Part shown: positions 8,421 through 16,636 of the stretch, piece after piece
How the letters are laid out: the number at the start of each line of letters is the position of its first letter
Numbering within the stretch: the stretch's first letter is position 1
DNA from: Demequina sp. NBRC 110053
Lineage (GTDB): Bacteria > Actinomycetota > Actinomycetes > Actinomycetales > Demequinaceae
Reading direction: 5' to 3'
DNA: 64,000 nucleotides
NCBI RefSeq assembly: GCF_002090095.1
Contig: NZ_BBRJ01000002.1
Span: forward strand, 310,001-374,000
The notes under the pieces: generated by a model
The model's input: only the letters and a program-made list of their open reading frames with translations
Database searches by the model: none
What the model was told of the DNA's origin: nothing
Position numbers and translations under genes: made by a program

Positions 8421-8633
8421 TCACTCTGCGAACGCCAGGCCGCGCCGCTCGCACTCCTCCGCGAGGATGCGCACGGCCCGAGGTCCCACGCCATGCAGAG
8501 CGAGCAGGCGCGCCCTTCCGAGGGTCGCCACCTGCTCAAGCCGCGTGAGACCCTGAGCCACGAGCGCACTGTTGGCAGGGCGTCCGATGGGAGGAAGGTC
8601 GCCGATCTGCGCAGGGACGTCTCGGGTGCTCAT
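8421..8633 (-). CDS. Small helix-hairpin-helix DNA-binding protein
   Basis: A 70-residue protein whose core, LGRARLLALHGVGPRAVRIL, is a helix-hairpin-helix motif: the GVGPRA hairpin contacts the DNA backbone in other members. The N-terminal half, DLPPIGRPANSALVAQGLTRLEQVATL, is the standard preceding helix of stand-alone HhH proteins that are widespread in actinobacteria. No enzymatic domain is present and the role is not known. A TAGCGT element stands 7 bases before the ATG. Confidence 0.82.
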   Translation of the reverse strand: MSTRDVPAQIGDLPPIGRPANSALVAQGLTRLEQVATLGRARLLALHGVGPRAVRILAEECERRGLAFAE

Positions 8634-8640
8634 ATTGCCC

Positions 8641-8646
8641 ACGCTA
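8641..8646 (-). promoter_or_regulatory. -10 element TAGCGT for HhH protein, leaderless layout
   Basis: TAGCGT on the minus strand is followed by 7 bases and then the ATG at 8633; no ribosome binding site fits. Confidence 0.45.
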
Positions 8647-8666
8647 GCGCCGCGCCCGGGAAAGGC

Positions 8667-8697
8667 CGAAGGCCGCTCCCTGAGGGAACGGCCTTCG
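8667..8697 (-). terminator. Terminator hairpin after tRNA-Ala
   Basis: CGAAGGCCG... and its complement form a 14-bp stem with one mismatch and a 3-base loop, starting 21 bases beyond the tRNA 3' end on the minus strand. The segment GCCTTTCCC follows the stem. It also separates the tRNA transcript from the HhH gene. Confidence 0.7.
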
Positions 8698-8718
8698 TGA
8701 TGCTGTCTCAACACATCG

Positions 8719-8791
8719 TGGAGCTGAGGGGACTCGAACCCCTGACCCCCTGCATGCCATGCAGGTGCGCTACCAGCTGCGCCACAGCCCC
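8719..8791 (-). tRNA. tRNA-Ala, anticodon GGC
   Basis: The minus strand folds into a full cloverleaf of 73 bases: acceptor arm starting GGGGCTG and ending CAGCTCC plus discriminator A, D-arm GCGC...GCGC, anticodon stem CCTGC/GCAGG with loop ATGGCAT (anticodon GGC) and T-arm AGGGGTTCGAGTCCCCT. The 3' CCA is not encoded. A terminator hairpin follows. Confidence 0.97.
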
Positions 8792-8830
8792 GTGTCCTCG
8801 CGGACTCAGGTGCTCCGAAGAGCGACTGAC

Positions 8831-8836
8831 AGCATA
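8831..8836 (-). promoter_or_regulatory. -10 element TATGCT for tRNA-Ala
   Basis: TATGCT on the minus strand lies 39 bases before the mature tRNA 5' end, leaving a short processed leader. No clear -35 hexamer is seen. Confidence 0.4.
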
Positions 8837-8857
8837 ACGCACGGCGAGCCCAGGACG

Positions 8858-9457
8858 CTAATCCGCTCCGACCGCGAACGCGTCCACGTGCCACGCTCCC
8901 GATTCCACCTGGAGCACCTCATGCCACGCGGCGTGAGGGACGGAGCCGAACACGCGCGACAAGGGGTCGAGACCCACGAGGTCGAGCAGCCCGAGCTGAA
9001 TGGCGCTGCCGTGGCTCACCACGACCGTGGTCCTCTCCTCGTCCCACTGTCGCCTGAGAGCGGCGCCCACGCGCGCGGCCACGTCCGAGGAGCGACCCCA
9101 GCCAGGGATGTCGGGGTCGAGGCCCCGCTGCCGCGCGGCGAGCTGCTCGGGCCAGCGCGCCTGAATGTCCGCCCAGGTGAGTCCCTCCCACGCTCCGTAA
9201 GGGCGCTGGGTGAGCCCGTCGTCGACCGCGACGTCGCCGGCGATGAGGGTCGCGAGCTCGTCCGCCGTGTCGAGGGCGCGGGCCAGCGGCGACGACACGA
9301 TCCTCAGGTCCTCGCCATACCGGGCGACGATGCGCCGCGCGGCCCGGGCGGCCTGCGCCCTGCCCTCGTGCCCCAGCGGCACGTCGAGCGACCCCTGGAG
9401 CCTGCCGTCCGCGTTGTACCCGGTGGGCGCGTGGCGCCACAGCAGCATCAGGCTCAT
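8858..9457 (-). CDS. Histidine phosphatase family protein (second of tandem pair)
   Basis: The 199-residue protein has the phosphatase motif LLWRHAPTGYN, in which the usual RHG is RHA; the catalytic Arg-His pair is kept. A second Arg is in SSPLARALDTA, the catalytic acid is in RPYGAWEGL, and the late His is in VSHGSAIQ. This is the phosphoglycerate-mutase-like branch-1 fold. Its ATG overlaps the stop of the preceding paralogue (ATGA). In related actinobacteria a phosphatase of this type follows nadD and rsfS. The substrate is unknown. Confidence 0.88.
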   Translation of the reverse strand: MSLMLLWRHAPTGYNADGRLQGSLDVPLGHEGRAQAARAARRIVARYGEDLRIVSSPLARALDTADELATLIAGDVAVDDGLTQRPYGAWEGLTWADIQARWPEQLAARQRGLDPDIPGWGRSSDVAARVGAALRRQWDEERTTVVVSHGSAIQLGLLDLVGLDPLSRVFGSVPHAAWHEVLQVESGAWHVDAFAVGAD

Positions 9458-10077
9458 GCGGCGCTGCTCGCAGGCTCGGGCGAGATGTTGTGTCGCTCGA
9501 GGGTCCAGTCGCCGCGGCTGCGGCGCGCGAGCCGGGACCACGCCGCATTGCCGAGGTTGCCGAGCGTGCGGTGCTCGAGCGACAGCCCCAGGAGCCCCTG
9601 CATCCCCACGCGACCCGAGCTGCCGTGAGTGACGATCACCAGGGGGCCGGACGCGCGGTCGGCCCACTCCTCGATCGCCTCCACCATCCTGGCGCGCACG
9701 CTGTCGTGCTGCTCGAAGCCCTCGAGATGCGGGCTTCCGTGCTCGCGCCAGCTGCGCACCTCGTCGGGCCAACCGGCGAGCCGCTCCTCGGGCGTGATGC
9801 CCTCCCACGGCCCGTACGCACGCTCTCGCAGGCGCTCGTCGGAGACGGGTGCGACGCCCAGCTGCTCCCCGATGACCGTGGCCGTGTCCAGCGCGCGCGA
9901 CAGGGGCGAGGAGGCGACGGTCGCTCCTGGGCCCACGATCCGACCGAGCACTCGTGCGGTCGCCACCGCCTGCGCCCGTCCCGCCTCCGTGAGGGGGACG
10001 TCCGAGGCCCCCTGCAGGAGGCCCTCGACGTTCCAGGTCGTCTGCCCATGACGAACGACGAACACCCGCATCGGCAC
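9454..10077 (-). CDS. Histidine phosphatase family protein (first of tandem pair)
   Basis: The 207-residue protein begins FVVRHGQTTWNVEGLLQG, the canonical RHG motif, with SSPLSRALDTA, RAYGPWEGI and VTHGSSGR supplying the other catalytic residues. It belongs to the cofactor-dependent phosphoglycerate mutase-like phosphatases. It follows rsfS by 3 bp and overlaps the next, similar gene by 4 bp, so the pair look like a tandem duplication that has diverged strongly. In related genomes genes in this position are often annotated as phosphoglycerate mutase but the activity is probably a phosphatase. Confidence 0.9.
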   Translation of the reverse strand: MPMRVFVVRHGQTTWNVEGLLQGASDVPLTEAGRAQAVATARVLGRIVGPGATVASSPLSRALDTATVIGEQLGVAPVSDERLRERAYGPWEGITPEERLAGWPDEVRSWREHGSPHLEGFEQHDSVRARMVEAIEEWADRASGPLVIVTHGSSGRVGMQGLLGLSLEHRTLGNLGNAAWSRLARRSRGDWTLERHNISPEPASSAA

Positions 10078-10080
10078 CCC

Positions 10081-10434
10081 CTAGTCGAGCTCGACGACGG
10101 GACAATCCTTCCACAGGCGCTCGAGCTCGTAGTAGGCGCGATCCTCCTGATGCATGACGTGCACGATGACATCGTTGAAGTCCAGCAGAGCCCATCGGCC
10201 CTCGCGGACGCCTTCGCGCCGCAGCGCCTTCACGCCCTCAGCGTGGAGCGCCTCCTCCACAGCCTCCGCGATCGCGACCACCTGACGCTCGTTCGAGCCC
10301 GACAGGACCAGGAACACGTCGGCGAGCGGCATCCGCTCGCTCACGTCGAGCGCGACCGGCTCGGTGGCCTTCTTGTCGTCCGCGGTCGCCGCTGCGATGC
10401 GCGTGAGCTCGATGGATCGTTCAGATGCGCTCAT
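10081..10434 (-). CDS. rsfS: Ribosome silencing factor RsfS
   Basis: The 117-residue protein matches RsfS (DUF143/Iojap): DVSERMPLADVFLVLSGSNERQV, EGVREGRWALLDFNDVIVHVM and YYELERLW are the conserved blocks. RsfS binds ribosomal protein L14 and blocks 30S/50S joining when nutrients are low. The ATG at 10434 overlaps the stop of the upstream acidic protein; longer frames are read-through of that gene. The order nadD, acidic protein, rsfS, phosphatase is the usual actinobacterial arrangement. Confidence 0.95.
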   Translation of the reverse strand: MSASERSIELTRIAAATADDKKATEPVALDVSERMPLADVFLVLSGSNERQVVAIAEAVEEALHAEGVKALRREGVREGRWALLDFNDVIVHVMHQEDRAYYELERLWKDCPVVELD

Positions 10435-12365
10435 CAACCCTGCCAGACGTTGTAGACGACCACGCCGATCAGCAGCGACACCGCGCCGATGACGAGCAGA
10501 TGCGCCCAGCGAAAGTGCCTCGCTCCCCCCGCGGAGTCCAGCTCGGGTCGCTCGCGTGGCGGCACCTCGATCTGGCCCGTCGGCACGGGCTCCACCTGGT
10601 ACGGAGGGAACCTGCGCTGCCCCACTGAGCTGAGATCCGGATGCTCGATGTCGGCGCGCGCAGCCACCTCGGGCAGCTCCTGCGCCTGGTGATCGACGCT
10701 GCTGAGCGGCAGCGCGCTCCAATCCGTGCCGGCATCCGCGGTGGCGGTCGACGCGGCGTCCGCCGCCGGCTCGGAGGGCGCCGGCGCGCTGTCGAAGTCC
10801 ACAGCGTTGGCGTCGAGGGTGCCGAGCGCGACTGCATCGAGCCGCGCCGTCTGCTCGCGATCCGCGGTCCCGAGTATCGCCTCGAACGAGGGCTGCCCCT
10901 GGGCCGCCCGCTCCTTGAAGTCCTCCGCGTCGAGCTGGACAGGTCCGCTGAACGGGGCGGGATCGTCGCCGGCAGCAGCCTCGGACGGCGTCGCGGCACT
11001 CGGGTCGGATGGCGCTCGATCCCACGGCTGCGACTCCCACACGGACGGCCGCTCCACGGACGCGGCGGACGGTGGTTCATGGGAGGGGGTGGCGTACGCC
11101 TCGGGAACACCAGCGGACGGCGGCGACACGTGATCCCACGGCGATGCGGGAGCAGGCTCTTCCGGCGCCGCCGCCTCTGCGCGCTCGCCGGTGACCTCGT
11201 CGATTCCGGCGGCCGCCTCCTGGCTCAAGCGCCGGATCTCATCGGTGCCATCGTCGTCGGCCTCGACATCCGTCGAGGCCTCGACACCTGCGGTGCTCGC
11301 CTGCTCGGCAGCGCTCTGCTGCTCCATGAGGCGGCGCTGCAACGAGCCGGGCGGGAACAGTGCGGCGAACAGCTCCGGCGACATGCCTGCTGGCATCCCG
11401 GACGGCAGCGACGGCTCGCTCGGCTGAGAGTCGGACGATGCCTCTGGTGCGCTCGCCTCCTCCTGAGCAGGCCGGGCCGGGTCCGCGGGCGCCTCCTCGG
11501 CCGACACGGTCTCGTGCTCGGCGTCGACGGGCTGGCTCGCACTCTCCTGTGACGGCGCGGGCGCGGGCTCCGCCGGCTTCCTCTCGGCGGGCGACGACTG
11601 CCCTGGCGCGACGATCGGCGCCCACGAGGCCAACGCGGGCTCGTCGCGCTCGGCTCGCGCGTCCCCCCGCATCTCATCGTCGGTGTCGTCGTCGATGGCC
11701 ACACGGCCGCTCGTCGTGTCCTCGACGGAGTCGTCGTCACCGGACTTGTCGTCACCGGGCTTGTCGTCACCGGGCTTGTCGTCACCGGGCCCATCGCTGT
11801 CGGGCTCGCTGCCGTCGGCCTCGGTGCCGTCGGCCTCGCCTCCATCCGGCTCCCCGTCGGCCAGGCCGAGATCGGCGTCGGCCACGGAGATCGTGTCCGA
11901 GTCCGTCTCCTCGTCCCCCTCAGTGGCGCCGGGGATCAGCGAGGTGCGCTGCGGGGGGTCGGGCTCGCCATCGACTGAGCCGGCGTCGGCAGCATCGGGG
12001 CCACGAGCATCGCTCGGCGCAGCGGGGATCTGCTCGCTGGCCGTGAGCGCCTCGCGCTGCGCCTCCTCCGCCTTCTCGCGGGCGATGCGCTCCTGCTCGG
12101 CGATCCTCTCCGGGGTCATCGCGGGGATCTGCCCGGTCGCGAGCATCTCCTCCTCGGCGGTCCACGTCTCCATAGGACGCTCCGCACGTTCGAGCCGCCT
12201 GCGGTCGCGGCGGCTCAGCACACGCCCATCGGCTCCGTGAGTGGGGATCGAGTCGGAGATGGGCTCCAGGTCGAGCGACGCCGTGTCCTCGGCCTGCCGA
12301 CTGGCGGCGCGCTCGGCACGCGCGCGCCGCTCGCGGCGCGAGAGCTGCTGGCCCTCGTCAGTCAT
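10434..12365 (-). CDS. Large acidic Ser/Pro/Asp-rich protein with C-terminal membrane anchor
   Basis: This 643-residue protein has no recognised enzymatic domain. It opens with a basic stretch rich in Arg (SRRERRARAERAAS), repeated near residue 40 as SRRDRRRLERAE, and then runs into about 500 low-complexity residues rich in Asp, Glu, Ser, Pro and Ala. A four-copy 15-bp tandem repeat encodes PGDDK units. The last 25 residues, HLLVIGAVSLLIGVVVYNVW, form one membrane segment with almost no tail outside, so the body is cytoplasmic. The ATG at 12365 is chosen because GGAGG lies 5 bases upstream; ATG at 12380 is possible. It overlaps nadD by 8 bp and rsfS by one codon region. A related unnamed gene is common between nadD and rsfS in this group; no function is known. 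Confidence 0.8.
   Translation of the reverse strand: MTDEGQQLSRRERRARAERAASRQAEDTASLDLEPISDSIPTHGADGRVLSRRDRRRLERAERPMETWTAEEEMLATGQIPAMTPERIAEQERIAREKAEEAQREALTASEQIPAAPSDARGPDAADAGSVDGEPDPPQRTSLIPGATEGDEETDSDTISVADADLGLADGEPDGGEADGTEADGSEPDSDGPGDDKPGDDKPGDDKSGDDDSVEDTTSGRVAIDDDTDDEMRGDARAERDEPALASWAPIVAPGQSSPAERKPAEPAPAPSQESASQPVDAEHETVSAEEAPADPARPAQEEASAPEASSDSQPSEPSLPSGMPAGMSPELFAALFPPGSLQRRLMEQQSAAEQASTAGVEASTDVEADDDGTDEIRRLSQEAAAGIDEVTGERAEAAAPEEPAPASPWDHVSPPSAGVPEAYATPSHEPPSAASVERPSVWESQPWDRAPSDPSAATPSEAAAGDDPAPFSGPVQLDAEDFKERAAQGQPSFEAILGTADREQTARLDAVALGTLDANAVDFDSAPAPSEPAADAASTATADAGTDWSALPLSSVDHQAQELPEVAARADIEHPDLSSVGQRRFPPYQVEPVPTGQIEVPPRERPELDSAGGARHFRWAHLLVIGAVSLLIGVVVYNVWQG
11733..11792. 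repeat. Four tandem 15-bp repeats inside the acidic protein gene
   Basis: The unit GTCGTCACCGGGCTT occurs four times in a row, with single-base changes in the first and last copies. Each unit encodes five residues of the PGDDK type, so gain or loss of a unit keeps the frame. This is a likely slippage site. Confidence 0.85.
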
Positions 12366-12954
12366 CCCATCCTCCGGCATACAGATCGTGCGTGGCGATG
12401 TAGTCGGCTACGGCGCGCGGGACCAGATAGCGGATAGGCGCTCCGGCCCTCACCCGGCGGCGAACATCGGTTGAGGATACCGCCATGGCAGGAACTTCCA
12501 CCAACGTGTGTGCGGTATCCAACTGGGGTAACGGATGACCGGCCCGAGTCACTCCCACGAACCTCGCCAGCTCGCCGAGTCGCTCGGCCTCGCGCCACTC
12601 CGAGAGCCGTTCCAGCGCATCGGCTCCGGTGATGAAGTACAGCTGTGCTCCCGGGAGCTGGTCGCGCAGGTCGGTCAGGGTGTCCACGGTGTAGGTGATT
12701 CCACCGCGCTCGATGTCGACGGGCGTCACGGCAAGGCGGTCGTCCCCCAGGACGGCGAGCCTGCACATCTCGAGGCGGTCCTCGGCCGGTGCCGAGTCGA
12801 AGCCCTCCTTGAACGGCTGGCGGTTGGTGGGCGCGAGCAGCACCTGGTCGAGGCCCAAGGCCGCGCACACCTCCGACGCGGCCGCAAGGTGGCCGTGATG
12901 GATCGGGTCGAACGTGCCTCCGAGCACGCCGACCCGCGACAGCGGTGCGCTCAC
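12358..12954 (-). CDS. nadD: Nicotinate-nucleotide adenylyltransferase
   Basis: The 198-residue protein has GGTFDPIHHGH at residues 12-22, the nucleotidyltransferase HxGH signature, and the C-terminal SSTDVRRR block that binds ATP phosphates. NadD joins nicotinate mononucleotide to AMP from ATP in NAD synthesis. The GTG start at 12954 places the signature at its usual position. It heads the nadD, acidic protein, rsfS, phosphatase operon and follows the 48-residue membrane peptide by 1 bp. Confidence 0.96.
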   Translation of the reverse strand: MSAPLSRVGVLGGTFDPIHHGHLAAASEVCAALGLDQVLLAPTNRQPFKEGFDSAPAEDRLEMCRLAVLGDDRLAVTPVDIERGGITYTVDTLTDLRDQLPGAQLYFITGADALERLSEWREAERLGELARFVGVTRAGHPLPQLDTAHTLVEVPAMAVSSTDVRRRVRAGAPIRYLVPRAVADYIATHDLYAGGWDD

Positions 12955-12955
12955 G

Positions 12956-13102
12956 TCAGTGACGGTCGCCGATGCTCCTGAACGCGTAGGTGATGAACAG
13001 CAGTGCCATGAGGCCGGTCAGGGCGAGCAGGCCGATGGCCTCGGCGGGGATGGGCAGCTCGTTGACCACGTGCGCGGTCGTCTCAGCGGCTTCGGTGATC
13101 AC
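12956..13102 (-). CDS. Conserved small membrane protein, 48 residues
   Basis: A GTG at 13102 with GAGGA 7 bases upstream opens a 48-codon frame: an acidic N-terminus, then one hydrophobic helix (AIGLLALTGLMALLFITYAF) and a basic end, SIGDRH. It lies between proA and nadD, with its stop 1 bp from the nadD start, so it is part of that operon. Short single-helix proteins are found at this position in other actinobacteria; the function is unknown. It is easily missed because of its size. Confidence 0.75.
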   Translation of the reverse strand: MITEAAETTAHVVNELPIPAEAIGLLALTGLMALLFITYAFRSIGDRH

Positions 13103-13156
13103 TCGGCGATCCTCTCCTCGGGACTATCGGTCGATTATTCCACGGCGGGTGGGGCG

Positions 13157-14437
13157 TCAGTCGCGCACGTGGCCGTCGCCGTAGACGATCCACTTGGTCG
13201 TCGTCAGCTCGCCCAGCCCCATCGGGCCGCGCGCGTGCAGCTTCTGCGTCGAGATGCCGATCTCGGCTCCCAGCCCGAACTGGGCGCCGTCGGTGAAGCG
13301 CGTCGACGCGTTCACGAGGACGGCTGCGGTGTCGAGGGCGGAGACGAACTGCTGGGCCGCGGCTAGCGACTCCGTCACGATCGCCTCGGTGTGGCCGGTG
13401 CTGTAGCGCTGGATGTGCTCGATCGCCTCGTCGAGCGAGTCGACCACGCGGACGGCGAGGTCGAGGCTCAGGTACTCGGTCGCCCAGTCCTCATCGGTCG
13501 CGGGCTGGGTGGGAACATCGGCGAGGGCCGATGCGCGGGCATCGGTGTGCAGCGTCACGCCGGCAGCCGACAGCGCGGCGAGGACCGCGGGAAGGACCGT
13601 CGGGGCGGCGTCCCGATGCACGAGGAGCGTCTCCGCCGCATTGCACACCCCCACGCGCTGGGTCTTGGAGTTCATGACGATCTCGACCGACCGCTCGAGC
13701 GGCGCCGAGGCATCGAGGTACACGTGGCAGTTGCCCTCGCCGGTCTCGATCGCCGGCACGGTCGAGTCGCGCACCACCGCCTGGATCAGCTCTCGTCCTC
13801 CACGAGGCACCAGCACGTCCACGAGGCCTCTGGCGTTCATGAGGACTCGTGCGCCCTCGCGGCCGTGGGCATCGATCGACTGGACGGCGTCGCGCGGCAG
13901 TCCGGCGCGCTCCAGGGCGTCCTGAAGCACCGCGACGATGACCTCGTTGGAGCTCGCCGCCGCGGAGCCGCCGCGCAGCACGGCGGCATTGCCCGACTTG
14001 AGGGCGAGGCCAGCGGCGTCGACGGTGACGTTGGGCCGCGCCTCGTAGATCATCCCGACCACGCCCATGGGCGTCGCCTGCTGCACCAGCCTCAGGCCGT
14101 TGGGAAGCGTGGAGCCGCGGCGCACCTCGCCCACGGGGTCGGGAAGCGTGGCAAGGAACCGCAAGGCGTCCGCGATGGCGCCCACGCGCTCGTGGGTCAG
14201 CTCGAGGCGGTCGAGCAGGCCGGCGGCCATGCCGTTCGCGCGGCCGCGCTCGAGGTCGGCGGCGTTCGCGGCGACGATGCGCTCGGACTGCGCGACGAGC
14301 GCGTCGGCCATGGCGTGCAGCGCCGCGTCCTTGGCGGCGCGGGTGGCCGTCGCCAGCGCGCGCGAGGCGAGCTTGGCCCTGCGGCAGGCTTCGAGGACGG
14401 CGGCTTCGACGTCGGTGGCGGGCACGGTGTCGGTCAT
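13157..14437 (-). CDS. proA: Glutamate-5-semialdehyde dehydrogenase (gamma-glutamyl phosphate reductase)
   Basis: The 426-residue protein is full length for ProA. The catalytic Cys is near residue 265 in [12 protein letters not shown], and [17 protein letters not shown] and GGTMITKLE-like NADPH-binding blocks of the family are present, as is the C-terminal [19 protein letters not shown]. It reduces glutamyl-5-phosphate with NADPH in proline synthesis. The ATG at 14437 is chosen over read-through frames. In relatives proA lies next to proB; here a three-gene sugar transporter separates them. Confidence 0.97.
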   Translation of the reverse strand: MTDTVPATDVEAAVLEACRRAKLASRALATATRAAKDAALHAMADALVAQSERIVAANAADLERGRANGMAAGLLDRLELTHERVGAIADALRFLATLPDPVGEVRRGSTLPNGLRLVQQATPMGVVGMIYEARPNVTVDAAGLALKSGNAAVLRGGSAAASSNEVIVAVLQDALERAGLPRDAVQSIDAHGREGARVLMNARGLVDVLVPRGGRELIQAVVRDSTVPAIETGEGNCHVYLDASAPLERSVEIVMNSKTQRVGVCNAAETLLVHRDAAPTVLPAVLAALSAAGVTLHTDARASALADVPTQPATDEDWATEYLSLDLAVRVVDSLDEAIEHIQRYSTGHTEAIVTESLAAAQQFVSALDTAAVLVNASTRFTDGAQFGLGAEIGISTQKLHARGPMGLGELTTTKWIVYGDGHVRD

Positions 14438-14460
14438 GACAGACGAGTCTACGCGCGCAC

Positions 14461-14500
14461 GCAAGGCCGGCCCCGCGCGAGCTGCGGGGCCGGGCCTTGC
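14461..14500 (-). terminator. Strong hairpin terminator of the sugar ABC operon
   Basis: GCAAGGCC... at 14461 and its complement ending at 14500 form a long GC-rich stem of about 17 bp with a short loop, starting one base after the permease stop codon. It would separate the transporter transcript from proA. Confidence 0.75.
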
Positions 14501-14501
14501 G

Positions 14502-15794
14502 TCAGGTGACTGCGCCGCTGCGCCTTCGCGCGAGCGCGTCGACGGTGGCGGCGAGGATGAGCACGCCACCGGAGACCGCGAGCGTGGCGCCCGCCGAGAA
14601 GCCCAGCAGTCCCAGGCCGTTCTCGATGGTCGCGATCACGAGGGCTCCGACCGCGGCGTGCATGAGCCGACCTCGGCCGCCGAAGAGGCTGACGCCGCCG
14701 ACCACGGCAGCCGCGACGCCCGACAGCACGATCTCGCGACCCGTCGACGCGTCGGCGGAGCCCACCCGCGAGACGAAGAGGAGTCCGGCGACCACGGCGA
14801 GGCTCGAGCAGATCACGAACGCCGACCACTTGATGAGCGTCACGTTCACGCCCGAGCGTCGTGCCGCCTCGCGGTTGCCGCCGATCGCGTACATGTATCG
14901 GCCGAACCGGGTGCGGTCCAGCACGTAGGTGCCGACCATGCCGATCGCGAGCACGAAGGGCACGACGATCGGGACGCCCTGGATGGCGCGGTTGACGCCG
15001 CCGCGATCGATGTTGAGGAACAGCACGAACGCGACTCCGACCGCGGCGATGGCGATGAGCTTCACCATCGGGATCCAGATGGACGGGTTGGGAGCACCTG
15101 CCCTGGAGCGCCGCACTCGATCCCACATCGCGACGCCCACGAGGATGGCGAGCACGAGAGCGAGCAGCGCCCAGCCCTCCCATGGAGCGAGGTTCGAGTT
15201 CTGGATCGCCTTGATGGGCTCAGGGATCAGCCGGTAGGTGCCGCCGGCGCCGATGATCATGAGGATCACGCCCTGGAGTCCGAGGAACAGCCCCAGCGTC
15301 ACGACGAAGGACGGAACGCCTATGCGAGCGACGAAGAAGCCGATCACGAACCCGATGGTGAAGCCGATGCCGAGCGACAGCAGGAGCGCCACCGGCCACG
15401 ACAGGCCGTCCGGCTGCGTGTACTTGACGAACACCGCCATCGCGACGCCGAACGTCACCCCGGCGGACAGGTCGATCTCGCCCAGCAGCAGCACGAACAC
15501 GAGCGCCATGCCCAGCACCACCAGCGGGGCGGCCTGCGTGATGAGGTTCGCCATGTTCCGGGGCGTGGTGAAGAGGTCGTTCGCGAAGTGGAAGATCACG
15601 AACAGCACCAGCAGGCCGCCGATGGCCGGGAGCGCGCCCATCTCTCCCCCGCGCAGCCGCTGGAGGTAGGCCCTGCCGTGCTCGAGCGGGCTGTTCTCGA
15701 CGCCCTTGCCCAGCAGCGTGGGCGCGTCTGACTCGCGCGCCGCAGTGCGCGCCACGTCGCTCTGGGAGGTCACGTCTGCCGAGTCGCCGCTCAT
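14502..15794 (-). CDS. Sugar ABC transporter permease, XylH-like
   Basis: The 430-residue membrane protein has about ten to twelve hydrophobic segments and the BPD_transp_2 signatures [29 protein letters not shown] and [17 protein letters not shown], the last being the cytoplasmic loop that meets the ATPase. These match XylH and other permeases of the CUT2 family that import ribose, xylose and related monosaccharides. Its ATG overlaps the stop of the ATPase gene (ATGA). Together with the ATPase and binding protein it forms a full importer. Confidence 0.93.
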   Translation of the reverse strand: MSGDSADVTSQSDVARTAARESDAPTLLGKGVENSPLEHGRAYLQRLRGGEMGALPAIGGLLVLFVIFHFANDLFTTPRNMANLITQAAPLVVLGMALVFVLLLGEIDLSAGVTFGVAMAVFVKYTQPDGLSWPVALLLSLGIGFTIGFVIGFFVARIGVPSFVVTLGLFLGLQGVILMIIGAGGTYRLIPEPIKAIQNSNLAPWEGWALLALVLAILVGVAMWDRVRRSRAGAPNPSIWIPMVKLIAIAAVGVAFVLFLNIDRGGVNRAIQGVPIVVPFVLAIGMVGTYVLDRTRFGRYMYAIGGNREAARRSGVNVTLIKWSAFVICSSLAVVAGLLFVSRVGSADASTGREIVLSGVAAAVVGGVSLFGGRGRLMHAAVGALVIATIENGLGLLGFSAGATLAVSGGVLILAATVDALARRRSGAVT

Positions 15795-16540
15795 GCCATG
15801 GCCTCCATCGACTTGGTGCCGGTGATGTACCCGACCACGTCGTCCGCGTTCGTGTCCTCACGGCGCAGTCGCGCCGTCATCGAGCCGAGGTAGAGCACGG
15901 AGATGTCGTCGGCCACCTGGAAGACGTCCTGCAGGTTGTGGCTGATGATGACCACTGCCACGCCGTTGTCCGCGAGGCGCCGCACGAGGTTCAGCACCTG
16001 CTCGGTCTGCGCCACGCCGAGCGCCGCCGTCGGCTCGTCGAGGATCACCACGCGGGCCTGCTTCACCACGGCGCGCGCGATCGCGACCGTCTGGCGCTGG
16101 CCACCCGACAGCGAGGCGACCTTCTGCCGGAGGGAGCTCACGGTGCGGACGTTGAGGGACTGCAGCGCGGCGGCTGCCTCGACCTCCATGCGCCCCTCGT
16201 CGAAGGCGCCGGTCGCCATCTCCTCGCGACCGAGGAACATGTTCTGGACGATGTCGAGGTTGTCGCACAGGGCGAGGTCCTGATAGACGACCTCGATGCC
16301 GTGGCGCGAGGCGTCGCGCGGATGGTGGAGATGGACGGGCTCGCCCTCGAAGAGCACCTCACCGCCGTCGTACGGCTGCACGCCTGCAAGCCCCTTGATG
16401 AGAGTGGACTTGCCCGCACCGTTGTCGCCGACCAGCGCCGTCACGCGGCCCTCGTGCGCGGTGAAGTCGATGCCCTTGAGGACATTCACGGGTCCGAAGC
16501 TCTTGGTGACGCTCTTGAGTTCGATGATCGGCTGGTTCAC
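15791..16540 (-). CDS. Sugar ABC transporter ATP-binding protein, single-domain CUT2 type
   Basis: The 249-residue protein has Walker A GDNGAGKST at 38-46, signature LSGGQRQ, Walker B VVILDEPTAALG and the switch His in IISHN. CUT2 ATPases such as XylG and RbsA are usually two fused ABC domains of about 500 residues; this one has a single domain, as in FrcA-type proteins, and so must act as a homodimer. It is followed by the permease with a 4-bp overlap and preceded by the binding protein, from which it is separated by a perfect stem-loop. Confidence 0.93.
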   Translation of the reverse strand: MNQPIIELKSVTKSFGPVNVLKGIDFTAHEGRVTALVGDNGAGKSTLIKGLAGVQPYDGGEVLFEGEPVHLHHPRDASRHGIEVVYQDLALCDNLDIVQNMFLGREEMATGAFDEGRMEVEAAAALQSLNVRTVSSLRQKVASLSGGQRQTVAIARAVVKQARVVILDEPTAALGVAQTEQVLNLVRRLADNGVAVVIISHNLQDVFQVADDISVLYLGSMTARLRREDTNADDVVGYITGTKSMEAMA

Positions 16541-16582
16541 GGGGGGGTCCTCTCCTTCGAGACCTGGATGAGCATGCGAGGT

Positions 16583-16619
16583 CAGGGAGGGCGGTGCGCA
16601 CGTCGCACCGCCCTCCCTG
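16583..16619 (-). promoter_or_regulatory. Perfect 16-bp intercistronic stem-loop between binding protein and ATPase genes
   Basis: Arms at 16583-16598 and 16604-16619 pair perfectly around a 5-base loop. No T-run follows. In bacterial importer operons such structures protect the upstream mRNA for the binding protein or attenuate the downstream genes, so that binding protein is made in excess. That role is inferred. Confidence 0.7.
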
Positions 16620-16636
16620 CTGGGGTGTCGGACGGC

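Noticed and set aside
10081-11040. Extended minus-strand frames merging rsfS, phosphatase, proB, cydC and gpsA with out-of-frame upstream sequence
   Set aside because: In each case homology begins at an internal start that overlaps the upstream stop codon; the extension is a shadow of the neighbouring gene.
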